Shown here in pieces: positions 11,961 through 23,078 of a DNA stretch of 64,000 bases (positions within the stretch are counted from its first letter, which is position 1; every line of letters begins with the position of its first letter). This DNA is from Liolophura sinensis (Eukaryota > Mollusca > Polyplacophora > Chitonida > Chitonidae). A program made the translations under genes and the position numbers. The notes beneath the pieces are model-generated. The model had not been told where the DNA came from. It saw only the letters and a list, made by a program, of their open reading frames with translations, and searched no databases. The stretch lies in NCBI RefSeq assembly GCF_032854445.1, contig NC_088295.1:38596510-38660509 (forward strand), written 5' to 3'.

Positions 11961-14900
11961 ATCGATCCACTCGAAGGGTCTCTGTATTCGCTACAAAAGT
12001 ACCACGTAGGTCAATCAGTCAGCGATAGATTCTTTCTAACAACTAAAGCAAAAAGCAGATAGAAAAACAGATATCTGTTGCCTGCTAGGTAACTATAGAA
12101 AATATTATAATTTGCGAACCTCTACGTGATAAGTGCTATACGTTACAACGTGAAAGAAACAGAGAGGCTGCATATCTCTGTCACAACCTCATTCTTGAAT
12201 AACCTTCTTGAGCCTTGAGCATATCGTCTGTAAAAAATGGCTTGTCGCCTTTCCTTTTCTTCTGTTTTTATAGAATTTATACATCGAAATGGTGTTATAA
12301 AGTTCATTTTACATGTTAAGCTCGACTGGTGTTCAATACATATTCTTGGAAACCTGCTTTTAGTCTCAAAATATATAATATCCAAGCATAATTCTCAGCT
12401 AAGGTTTACGAGTGTGTATAATGATGCGCTTTGTGAAACAGACAACATTAGCGTTCGCCTGGACTGCGCGCCATGAAACCTGACGTCCATGCACTGGCAT
12501 AACCATAACCTTAATGCGCTTATCAATGCTCCAAAGTCCCACATACTCGTCAGTCTGTAAACTGTATACCCGCACATACATCAATAGACTTTTTGTATAT
12601 TTTGCATACGCGCCTCAGGTTAGGTGCCAAAATGGGGTTAAAATCACTTATACATAAACCAGACTTTGTACCGACGTAAATGTGTATAATTTGGTGTCTC
12701 GAGATAAGGAGAATTTTAAGTATTCGTCACCAAATGCGTACGTGTTTATGTGAAGCGTGATTGCCGATTAGATCGTAACATGCGGTATTCTCATCTCAGT
12801 TGCTCATTCCTGATGAGAACACAGAGAAGTCAGCTGACCTTAGAACGTCTTCCTATTAATACTGATCCTGACATCGGATTTGAACCCACAACCGGACTTA
12901 GGGTCACCACCGGAAAAAGATCCGAGCAGCACCCTGGCAAGATAACTGTAGCCTCGCTAGAAAGATAAATATACCCCTTGAAAAAGAACATATGGACGTC
13001 TGTATACACACGTAAACTGGGAGCAGCATCCAAAACAAACGTGAATTGAGCTTATTTTTAAACTAACATTCGGGAGCAGATTGTTTTGCGTTTTATTATC
13101 TAAGATCTGAAAACACTTAACATCCCTTGCCAAGAGAAAATAACTCACAGGACTGTACCCCTGCCGTCCATTTACCATGAAGATAAACCACTCTCAGGGA
13201 TTTTCCAAATGTAACGTCAATATTTATTCTTTCGCAAACCAATACCCGGCTGTAATTTGGACTCAATGACGTCACGTTTGCATAACGTTTCTGTTTTCCT
13301 AGCTTGATAAGAATTTATCTAAGGAAACTTTAAATACCACATGTCACTATTTTAAAACTTTTTTCTTACTAGTACTTGTAACTGACGATCATTCTCTCGA
13401 GATTGCCAACTTAAAACTGCCAGTGTCTCCAATCAAAGTGGTTATTGCAAACATATTATTACTTTCTAATTTTCCAATTTTTCATTTTACATTTTACAAA
13501 TCAGTGCATTCAATTTTATTTGATTTTTCTTCTGTAAAATAAGACTTATGCAAAGTGACTATGTTAGTAATAAAAATCTTAGTGAACAATAATCTTCATT
13601 GTGAAAAACAACCTTCTGCTTAAAGTGGATCGATTACCTTTGCAGAGAAACTGTTGGTTAAGTCGTCGTCCTGAGTACTACATGTATAAGTAGATTGTGT
13701 GTTTAAATTCAACGGCATTAAAAAAAACAGTATAAGCTATCGTGAAATTTTGTGTATTTCTCTTGACTGCATGTGTGTTATTTCCTCCTTTTGTACGCAT
13801 TGTACTTCAGACGCATTAAGGGCCAATGACCATGGAAACGTAACGCACACATAGCCGAAGAGATTCCAAAAACGAAACAGAGATTCACGACAATTAAGAA
13901 TCCCGCCAGCCAGGGTTTGTAACGTTTTGCATATCCCGTTATGTTCAGATGTTGTCGGACGTACGTCCCTTGTGTCCTGTGTACAGACAGGCTGACGATA
14001 TAGGACGCTTCGCTTGTGTATTTAATGGTGATTTACGGTCTGCAAGACGAGGACACCGCAAATACACGCGTCCCGTGCGTGGCCGTTCATTGACCACTAC
14101 GCTTACACTTTGGCTGTTCAATAGATAACCATGGGTTTTTGTCTATGTCTACACTGTCTTCTCTCAAGTCACTTAACCAGATTATACAGTAGTCGATGAA
14201 GGAGTTCAATGAAGGTTTCGCGTGATGAAAAACAAAACAACGGTATAGTTACGCAGAACTCATGTGTCCCAATCAGATGAATCATATTTATTTTACAGTT
14301 TGTGGTAATACCGTAAATGTGTACCACACCTAGTTACATTGCCATTCTGTTAGCTGATTCTCAGTGCGTCAAATCTACTCTGTCAGTGAAAACTCTGGCA
14401 ATTACTACCTTAAATTTATTGCGATAGGGCAGTATCGATTTACTCTCTTCAAATGTATCGATTGCTTTGTTTGGTCAGCCAACTGACGTTCACAAATATA
14501 TTTGTTGACGCCGTGCACTTTTGTGGGTGAAGTTACAAAAGAATTCTCCAAAAGAAAATGTGCAAGAGCACAACTTCTCGCACACTCGTTCTGTCGTTTG
14601 CATGCGCGTATTTCACCAACACCATGCAATGTTCCACCTCTCTTTTTTTGATAAATGACCTGCCAAAAAGCAATGATCATTCGTTTAGAAATTCTATTGA
14701 TTGATTGACTCAGTGATTTATTGACTTGTTTTTGGGTTGCTGATTAAGGCCGTGCTCATGAGTTTCTCACTTATTTGACGCCCGTTAACTGCACGAGCAT
14801 GCATAAATTTGCTTGATCTTAAATTCTTTCTCAAATTCAAAGATCTATGCATGCATTACAAATGTAAAGTAATCTTATGTTAAATTATTAGAATGTTACA

Positions 14901-15754
14901 GCTTTTATCAAATATTAGTTTTTCACCTATTTTGACACTTTCATTAAATTGATTAGTGAGCGACTTTACAAGTTACGTAAAAAAATTACCATTCAAACGC
15001 CAGTTTCCTCACGTGTCTTGTGCTCTTTGTCCACAACTGTCCCATACAGCGTGGATTTCCAGGGTTATTCGCATACTAAATACGAAAGCCCCTCTCTGCG
15101 CTCGCTTTACATCACTGTCATCACTCGACAAGTTTGACCTTTGAACCCTGTTCAGTGCACGTGGGCTTGTATAGGCTTAGCCTCATCACATATCCTTGGG
15201 TGGTCATTTGTCAATGAAACTGTTCAGAATGTTCGTTCGGTTAATGTTTTGCCTAATTTAGGCAGAGAAAATCAATATGTATCAAGTGCTAATACAAACA
15301 ACAGTTGAAACAAAGCTGGTGTTGTTTTTGACATCACTTTCTGCATCATTATCGTGGGCCCAGTGACCTTTGGCTGTTTCAAGGTTACTGCGCAAAATAC
15401 ACTAGGGGCATCAGCGATGTAAAGGGATTTGTTAGTGGTGATAGAAAGCAGCTTGTGCAGTGTAAGAAGTATGGGTCATTCGCCGTATCTCGTCTATACC
15501 CAGTATTGTTGACGACCACCAAAATATTACGACAGTTGTACATCGGGGAATAAGACTGTTGCGAGGTCGCATAAATTACTAAATAATTTATCTGGATAAT
15601 AAAACGTGATGAGCGAATGACAGACTTGAATGATACTGTTGTGTTATCGTTAACAGATGTGGTCCTACTGTAGGCCTACAATGTAGTCTATTTATTATGT
15701 TTGACATACAACGATACAAAATGAGCGTATTTGTCATTCACATAAAGGATCGCT
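11961..15754. other. Long intergenic stretch without a recognised gene
   Basis: No family, splice pattern or repeat recognised over 3.8 kb. A relatively CpG-rich patch at about 13800-14120 could be a promoter, but no first exon can be defined. A reverse-strand B-box-like stretch at about 12875-12890 (GATTTGAACCCACAACC) hints at an old SINE, too eroded to call. Confidence 0.45.
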
Positions 15755-16076
15755 TTGGTGGCCTATAGGTTAGAGAGTCCGTCTCGAAGTCGGGAGACCA
15801 CCTCATCAAACCCGATTCTTTAAAAATGGCACTTGCTGCCGCCTCGCTTGGCGCTCAGCACTCAGATGTTAGAGTAAGGAAACATGACTGATTGGCTCGA
15901 TGTTAGTATAATGTGACTGGGTGGGTGTCATGTCTGGTGTCTTAGGTATGATACTTAGGTATGCAGCACTTTTGCGGCATGGACTAGCTCTGCTGCAAGA
16001 AGACACAGTATATGTACACATCTCTAAAGACCTCTCATCGTCATATCACCAAGTTAAGTACGACCGTAAACCCCAT
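15755..16076 (+). mobile_element. tRNA-derived SINE family 3
   Basis: Begins TTGGTGGCCTATAGGTTAGA, an A-box-like tRNA head, and runs through GCCTCGCTTGGCGCTCAGCA and GGCATGGACTAGCTCTGCTG. It ends in CATCGTCATATCACC and AGTACGACCGTAAACCCC, a tail clearly related to that of SINE family 2. A second copy lies reversed at 45320-45556. Flanking duplications were not resolved. Confidence 0.75.
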
Positions 16077-16543
16077 GTATACATGCATACATTCACTTAA
16101 TGTCACTCTCTGTCCTTCGGACCAAACACTGCCCCTTCTTAAGTTAAGGTTAGCTTTATTTATACTCCATTGTGACCAAGGTGAAATTATTGTAATATAC
16201 ATCCACGTACAAGACTTTTCCTGTGTTGATTGTTCGAGAAGAGCATATTTCACTTGATTTTAAGTATTATAAGAGTCGAACTTACCCTCGGCATCCTACC
16301 CGAAAATCCTGTGATGACATACGTAAAATTTGACTTAATCAAAATCATATGCACGCTTGATGTTGGCGACTCGGATCGTGCTTATTATATACTATAAAAT
16401 CCTGTAGATCATTGCCCAGGAAATGTACCCGGGGTGTATTTGTCTATTCAAGAAAAGTCTTGCATATTATGTTATAACATAAGTTACACACCAAAACTGA
16501 ATACCTTTTTAAGTATACGCAAGGGAGATTAACTTAGAGGCCA
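16077..16543. other. Intergenic, nothing recognised
   Basis: Two overlapping open frames of 70-81 codons on opposite strands around 16012-16257 partly cover the SINE tail and match nothing known. Confidence 0.5.
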
Positions 16544-16662
16544 CTTTCACAAAACTTTTCGTAACTTTTTTCGTAAAAGACATCGCCTAGGTTATAGTGC
16601 CATAAGGGTATGTCATTTACGAGAAAAGTTACGGAAAACTGATTTACGAACTTTTGTGAAAG
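16544..16662. mobile_element. Foldback (MITE-like) element
   Basis: The left arm starts CTTTCACAAAACTTTTCGTA and the right arm ends CGAACTTTTGTGAAAG. The left GTAAAAGACAT pairs with the right ATGTCATTTAC near the centre. Arms of about 45-50 bp with small gaps leave a central loop of about 25 bp, so the element is almost wholly palindromic. No transposase frame. Confidence 0.75.
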
Positions 16663-18221
16663 AAGACCCGGGATCCAAAATCTTCATTGTCAGTCAGTCA
16701 GCTTCATGACAGTTTCTTAAGGACTATATTTTCATTTTAAGTTGCACAAGTCAGCTGTAAAATTATATTTTCAGATTTAATTTTACTTGTACATTTTCAC
16801 GTTGTTAAGATTTATATACAAAGTAGTTTGCCCAGTGCAATTCCAAATACTTCTAATCATGGTTACTCCTCTGTTTTACGTCCCTTTAAATCTTAATTTA
16901 ATTGAACAAATTACAACGATGTGACATTGTAACAGACTAGGCCCACACGTGTAGTGCTGCCTCACTGGAAAGCTATACCGAAGCCACAACATGACGCCTC
17001 CATCTACAGTCGTGATATAATGACACTGAGAAGACCACAGCTTGGCCCATAACTATCTGTTGAGTGCTGTGCAGAAAAGTACATCAATGTGACCGTTATC
17101 ATATATTTTCTACTTCTATTTGTGTGTGGGTACGTGCGCACGTGTGAGGAAGTATACACGTGTTTGTGGAGAATTTAAACTGCATTTCTGGGCCATAGGT
17201 GCAATCTTTATACACACACTTCCTTATTACTCATCACATTATCGGCGAACGTCATTTTTGGTGTTTTTGGTTTGGCCTTACGTGACACTGAACCCATTGC
17301 CAGCGTACTCTCTAACCAGAAACCCTTTGTGTGACACCATGTTTTGATGTCGCTGTTTACAACTAACGAACCGAGTTCGTTATTTATAAGTCGGATTTAT
17401 CTGGTTAGAAGACAATAAAAGTTCTGTTGGAGCAAAAATAGACGAGCCGCGGCCATTCCTGAAAAGGTAATATAATATTTAACGCATAATAAATCATGTA
17501 GATGGCAGTTTTCGTGTTATTTTTATACCACGTTCGATAGAAGACGTAGGAAGAAATGAAAATATGAGACTGATGTGGGGGGAGAGTGAAGTAAGTGTAG
17601 GGACATTGATCAGATGCCGGCCGAGTCGGTCTTCTGGCGCCATGATCCGGAGCGAATCCTCCAGTGCATCGGGAGAAAAATATCCTGAACTGATTCATCA
17701 ACTGATTACACAGTCTAGAGCTGGACCGATTCTTCCAACAACACGCAGACACCTACATGTTGTCTAATTTTAATACCAGCCGCCTGTCTGGGAAAGGGAA
17801 GAAACCCATTTGTTATATTACATATGTCCGGTACACAGCAAGTACTTTTAAGAAAGATGTTATAATGTTAAAATTCAAATCTCCCCCATTAATTTGATAT
17901 ACAAATGTATTTAAATCTACTGCTGATTAAAAATCGCAAATTCGCAATATCTGCAACATCTCATAAAAAGCCGATGGCATCTTTTGAGAAATGGGCAGTA
18001 ACTCCAGCAGCTGAAGTACTGGTGTCTGAGAAGTCAGCAACTCTGTGATTACACAACGGCACATGGCCCCTCCCCTCCTCACACTGAGCTATAATGTTCC
18101 ATGGAGAGGACATTGGATTTGTCCAATAGAATTTGCTGTTACGCATCTGCTAAGAAGTGTCGGCTTTAACATTCATATAAATGTCACAATAAATTTTAAA
18201 TAGGAACTGCAAAGGTTATTG
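16663..18221. other. Intergenic, one unassigned open frame
   Basis: No recognised gene. Overlapping plus (17564-17767) and minus (17405-17752) frames share a somewhat GC-richer patch around 17600-17760 that could hide an exon, but neither translation resembles a known domain. Confidence 0.4.
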
Positions 18222-18395
18222 ATCTGAAACTGTAAACGTATATGTAGTTTGTCTTAAACTGTACGCGTATATGTAGTTAGTCTGAAACTGTACACATATA
18301 TGTAGTTTGCCTGAAACTGTACACGTATATGTAGTTTGCCTGAAACTGCACTCGTATATGTAGTTTGTCTAAAACTGTACGTATATGTTGTTTAT
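18222..18395. repeat. Tandem repeat, ~29 bp x 6
   Basis: Six imperfect units of the type CTGAAACTGTACACGTATAT followed by GTAGTTTGT. The last unit is shortened. No coding meaning seen. Confidence 0.9.
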
Positions 18396-19054
18396 GTCTA
18401 ATGTTTAATGTCTATAATTTGCTCAAATCACCATGGCTTTTTCTTTTGGATTTTACAAAGTCGTAACGTCAAGTGGCCCCAGTTTGTTTCGCTGTCACTG
18501 ATGTCAGAAAAACTGCTACATTTGAAGAAATGAATAACTAACAATTCAAGTACCATCACGAAAACCAAAAAGCTACGAACATAACCCGTACAACGTTACA
18601 TTGGACAATTGTAACTATATTAAAAATACTAAATACATTATTTTCACAAGGAAACCTTCCACAGTCTTACAAAAACAAGGAGAAACACACTGAAATAAGT
18701 GTTTTGAGAAAGTTGAAGGCACTGCATTTCCCCTTTTATCGTATTAAGACCTAAGAGCCACAGTCTATAGTCACATATACGTGCCTCAGTTAAACTGAAG
18801 TTTCGTTACGTGTGTGATATCCACATGGTACTCAGTGCCCTTCAAAGCAAAGGATTCCCGGCACTATTCTATGGCCCACTCGTCTAATTACCGCATTGAG
18901 AGTTGACCTGGGATTGCATGCTGTCAGGCCTATCTGTAAATTAAAACTATGTTATCGGTGTAAGACTTCTACCACAAAGCTAGGTGTTATGGTTTCTTTA
19001 GTTGTTGGGACTAAAACTATAACCAAATAGCAATAGTATACTGCGGATAAGGAT
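18396..19054. other. Intergenic, nothing recognised
   Basis: No supported gene or repeat. Confidence 0.5.
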
Positions 19055-19305
19055 TATCCCTTTGGGTTTAACGTCGGACTTATCAATTTTTCAGCCATAT
19101 GTCGACGAAGGAGTCCTTAGAGTGTCTGTACGCACGTAAGCCGTCCCACCCGAGCATTTATACTGTCCCCTTAATGCTAAACGCCCTGGAAGGAAGCTAA
19201 AACTTCCTCTTTTAAGGTCTTTGGGATGACGCGACCAAGTACTGACCCTGAATTTACCGCCCCGAGGCGGACACTTTACTAACTGAGCCATCGGAACCGG
19301 TCAGC
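19055..19305 (-). mobile_element. SINE family 2, internally deleted copy
   Basis: Reverse-strand copy: the tail (GTTTAACGTCGGACTTATCA on the plus strand) is at the low end and the tRNA-like head (ACTGAGCCATCGGAACCGGT on the plus strand) at the high end. It lacks the body segment around the GCGGTGGAAATCCG motif found in the 47.6- and 60.3-kb copies. The 66-codon reverse frame inside it is a shadow. Confidence 0.85.
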
Positions 19306-19586
19306 TTCTTTCGTAGACCTACAGATCGATGTCTACTTACAGGGACGACAACAATGTACTACCTCTGTATGAACTCATTTGTACAACAAACGCGCGTGAA
19401 TTGTGTAAGCCTGCGTTATTTGTCTTCAAAAATAAAAACTTTTTCAATTCTATTTCATGATATTATTGTTAAGATATTTATGGTTTGGGTTCCATTAGAA
19501 GAACAAATATTCTAGGGTGTTTATTATTATATATTATTTATAATTTATCAACTTGAGGTACATATTGGAATTTTGTTTATGGCATG

Positions 19587-19860
19587 AGCGGGGCCTCCGT
19601 GGCTCAGTCGGTTAGCGCGCTAGCGCAGCGTAATGACCTAGGAGCGTCTCACCAATGCGGTCGGTGTGAGTTCAAGTCCAGCTCATGCTGGCTTCCTCTC
19701 CAGCCGTAAGTGGGAAGGTCTGCCAGCAACCGGCGGATGGTCGTGGGTTTCCCCCGGGCTGCGCCCGCCTTTCACCCACCATAATGCTGGCCGCCGTCGT
19801 ATAAGTGAAATATTCTTGAGTACGGCGTAAAACACCAATCAAATAAATAAATAAATAATA
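19587..19860 (+). mobile_element. SINE family 1, full length with 12-bp target duplication
   Basis: Head GGGGCCTCCGTGGCTCAGTC with A box, B box GAGTTCAAGTCCAGC, the full body including CTTCCTCTCCAGCCGTAAGT, and tail ending AAATAAATAAATAAATAAT. The flanking direct repeat GTTTATGGCATG is exact at 19575-19586 and 19861-19872. This is the best-preserved family-1 copy in the window and probably the youngest. Confidence 0.97.
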
Positions 19861-20162
19861 GTTTATGGCATGCACCTGCGAGCAAATGCATACTCTTTTC
19901 AATGGTATTTGATTGATATTTTAATTTTCTTCTCCTTTAACAGATGTTTATGCTAGAGTGGGTACTAACACCAACAATTTCAGTCTTGGTCAGAAAGTAT
20001 GACACTTGCCACTGAAACCTTTAAGTCAGTGCACTACTTCTAAACACACAAGACATTAATTACAGCTCATGGTCACAGTGTGGAAAATCTCTGTGGATAC
20101 GTTTACATGGTATGTATCTAATTCCGCTTAACCCGGAGCAAGGGACTGTATAAACATGGCGT

Positions 20163-20327
20163 AATTTTATTTATTTTGTTTATTTGATTAGTGTTTTTTG
20201 CCGCACTCAAGAATATTTCACTTATGCGACGGCGGCCAGCATTATGGTGAGAGGAAACTCACGATCAGCCGCAGGTTGCTGGCAGACCTTCCCACTTACG
20301 GCCGGAGAGGAAGCCAGCATGAGCTAA
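20163..20327 (-). mobile_element. SINE family 1, 5'-truncated
   Basis: Reversed tail and body only (ATTTGATTAGTGTTTTTTGC, GACGGCGGCCAGCATTATGG, GGAGAGGAAGCCAGCATGAG on the plus strand); the tRNA-like head is missing. Confidence 0.9.
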
Positions 20328-21083
20328 TTAATTAATTTTATATCGTCGCTGTGTTCATATGAACAGCTGGAATAAAAGGGTAACTCAGATATCTATATAC
20401 TTTATATTGCTGTATAGCAGCATATTGTACATACTACAAATACAGACCTTTCGAAGTTTAAACACAAAGTATTGTGGACTACATGCTGGACTCGATTTTA
20501 GTGGATCCACATGTTTGCCTTTCTGACATCATTTAAAACTGCTGATTCTTCTACTTCCGGATAACTATCTTCCATTAAAATTGTATATATTTTTAAGAGA
20601 TTGTGATGCTTATTTTATAAATGAAACTGATCTTAGAGAATTTGAGTTTGGAAATTGTTTTAGCCATTAACGACCTAAACTATGATTTTGATACTTCACT
20701 TAGTGGTGATATAATGACTACCGTTAGATCAAAAAATGAAGCCTTGCAAGTCACTTGCTGATGCTTGTCATAAGCGCACATGATGAATCTATTTTCATTT
20801 ATATCTATACCTCTGCAGTTTTTGTGGAGGTGGGAAAAATCTTGCAGATGTTCCCGTTGTATCATTTTGTTCCCTGTTCACAGAACCAGTAGAGAGCCAT
20901 GATTTAACAGTATTGTTTAATTGATGATTTGTTAACATTCAGCACCAAAAAGACTCAAATGATCTCACAGATATATCTGTTCCACGTGCTCTTATTGCAC
21001 TGTATTATGAAATAGAGGCCTATACTTTCCATTCTAATGACGCCCGCCTTCGTTCTTGTTATACTCTCAAAAAACAGCCTAAC
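20328..21083. other. Intergenic, nothing recognised
   Basis: AT-rich; only a 61-codon reverse frame at 20680-20865 without family resemblance. Confidence 0.5.
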
Positions 21084-21275
21084 AGAAAGCCTTGTTTGAG
21101 TGATGCTAGAATGTATTCAGTTATTATAACATAATACTGTGTCATATTCAACATAATATCATGTTAGTCTGATACAATCTTTATGTTGAATAATTAGAAT
21201 ATATGTGCTGTATTTCACAGAATAATTCGTTGCGGTGGCAGAATACATTCTAGAATCATTCAGACGAGGCTTTCT
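21084..21275. mobile_element. Foldback (MITE-like) element with nested inner palindrome
   Basis: Outer inverted arms of 37 bp at 21084-21120 and 21239-21275 (left arm begins AGAAAGCCTTGTTTGAGTGA; right arm ends GACGAGGCTTTCT) match at most positions. Inside, ATTCAACATA and TATGTTGAAT form a second inverted pair. The 118-bp interior is very AT-rich and noncoding. Confidence 0.75.
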
Positions 21276-22850
21276 CTTCAGATTTGTAACAGAATACATT
21301 TTGCATTACATTCTAGAGCGACTTACTTTGCACCTACATAATAAAATATTGTGTCTGCACTACACGCATGACGGCTTCAGGTTTAAGATAATATATGAGT
21401 AATGTCTGTACCTGTATTTAATTCTCACATTTTATTAAAATGACAAAAAGCCTCACACATGCACAAGAGCAATACATGGGAGGTAACTTTGTCTGGTCTG
21501 TGGCTTGATGTGTCACGGTGTTTTAACAACTTACGCCCTGTTTATAATGATCTTGTAGCTTTTTGTCCTTGACTTCTGTACTCTTGTTACAACTAGGCTT
21601 GTCATCGGTTATAGGCCATACTACGGGGTTACGATATGCTCCTGGTATGGATTTCACTGGGCTGTTATCCAAGTGGCGTGCTTTAGTTACGTTCTGACGC
21701 ACTTACAATTCACTGGGCTACTTGTGGCGCCATGCACAGTATGTACTTGTAACCGATGTTTCGGCCCTTGTTAACACTTAGCCTGTGTGACTAGAATTGT
21801 AAAATTAAGCAACATTTACAAGCATGGGGCCAACTTTTGGTATTTATCGTTGCTGCATAATAATGTTCTAAAAAGAGATGTAATGCTTGTTTAATAAATT
21901 TATTTGAATGTAAATTTGTTGTTTATATCGAAACATATGCACTTAACCTAAATTATGATAATATTTATGAACATATTAAAAATATAAATATGATCCAAAT
22001 TGAGATTTAATACATCTGTTAGCTGAAAAGAATAAATTCTAGTGCAAAATTATTTATTAAATCTGTGTTACATCCTCATTTATGACATTATCAAACTAAG
22101 ACTATAAATACCAAAAGGTTGCCCCATACAAAAATTATTTTCAAGTGTCTTTTTCTCTTTAAAGAAAAAGCGTAAAAAAATATTGAAGACCACATTTACG
22201 AATAACTTTTCGCAGTCTTTCATCTTTATGTCATTTTTATGTTTTCTCCACCTTTAAATCACACATTAACCAGCAAGAACTGGATTCGAGGTTTTGCCCC
22301 TACAGGTCAGAGATCGCTGTGCTCACGGCGAGACAAAAGTTTTAGGCGACTGAACCAGGTCCCCGGAGCAGAAAAAAATGTAACACATTTTGCTTATGCA
22401 AAAGATCAAAAAAAAAAAAAATTCTTATAGTCTTTTTCTTTATTTTTCAAGTCTTGCAGATATATAACTTAATCCAAGGTAACCAGCTAATTGCAGCAAT
22501 AGGTGAGTTTTCCAACAGGTCGTATTGAACCGTAGAACTTTTTTAATAAAAAAAAAGCTTAAACTCGGAAATATCCCAATTGAGATGACCCTATTTGGAG
22601 GTGTAGTCACAGAATAAGAATCTTTTCCACTGTGTGCCGATCGTGAATGTCGAGCGGGCAAAACACACGTATGTGTTTCTGTGGGATTAACGTTTTCCCT
22701 CCGTTGTATTACCGAGCTTGAACTTTGGAGAATTCTAAAGTTACACTGACGCGTTTGACCTTGTAACAGTTAGCTGTGCGATTCTCCGTGACAGAAGTGT
22801 ATAGATGATGCGAAAATCTTCACGTTACTTCACCCCTGTCCAAGAACTCA
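21276..22850. other. Intergenic / upstream region of ferritin-like gene 1
   Basis: No gene or repeat supported. A poly-A run lies at about 22409-22420. The last few hundred bases should contain the promoter of the downstream gene. Confidence 0.5.
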
Positions 22851-22857
22851 TATAAAA
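22851..22857 (+). promoter_or_regulatory. TATA box of ferritin-like gene 1
   Basis: TATAAAA stands 75 bp before the start codon at 22926. A start site about 30 bp downstream would give a leader of roughly 45 bases. That leader shows no CAGTGN loop, so no iron-responsive element is visible. Confidence 0.75.
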
Positions 22858-22925
22858 GGCTAGTCTGTCAGGGACTAACCCTTCCCGTTGCCATCAGAGG
22901 AGGGGGTAACAGAACATTTGTCATT

Positions 22926-22999
22926 ATGTCTAGGCTCATATTTTTGGCACTGTTGGCCTTCGTGAGAGGTAAAGAAAATTTTTGAGCATCCTAAAATAG

Positions 23000-23078
<79 letters not shown>

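Noticed and set aside
12830-12970. Possible SINE or tRNA on the minus strand
   Set aside because: Only a B-box-like word (GGTTGTGGGTTCAAATCC) is recognisable; no A box, body or second copy was found.
17405-17767. Possible coding exon around 17600-17760
   Set aside because: Somewhat GC-richer with frames on both strands, but neither resembles a known family and no convincing splice pair was found.
22858-22925. Iron-responsive element in the ferritin leaders
   Set aside because: I looked for a CAGTGN loop with a bulged-C stem in both 5' leaders (also 32172-32232) and found none.
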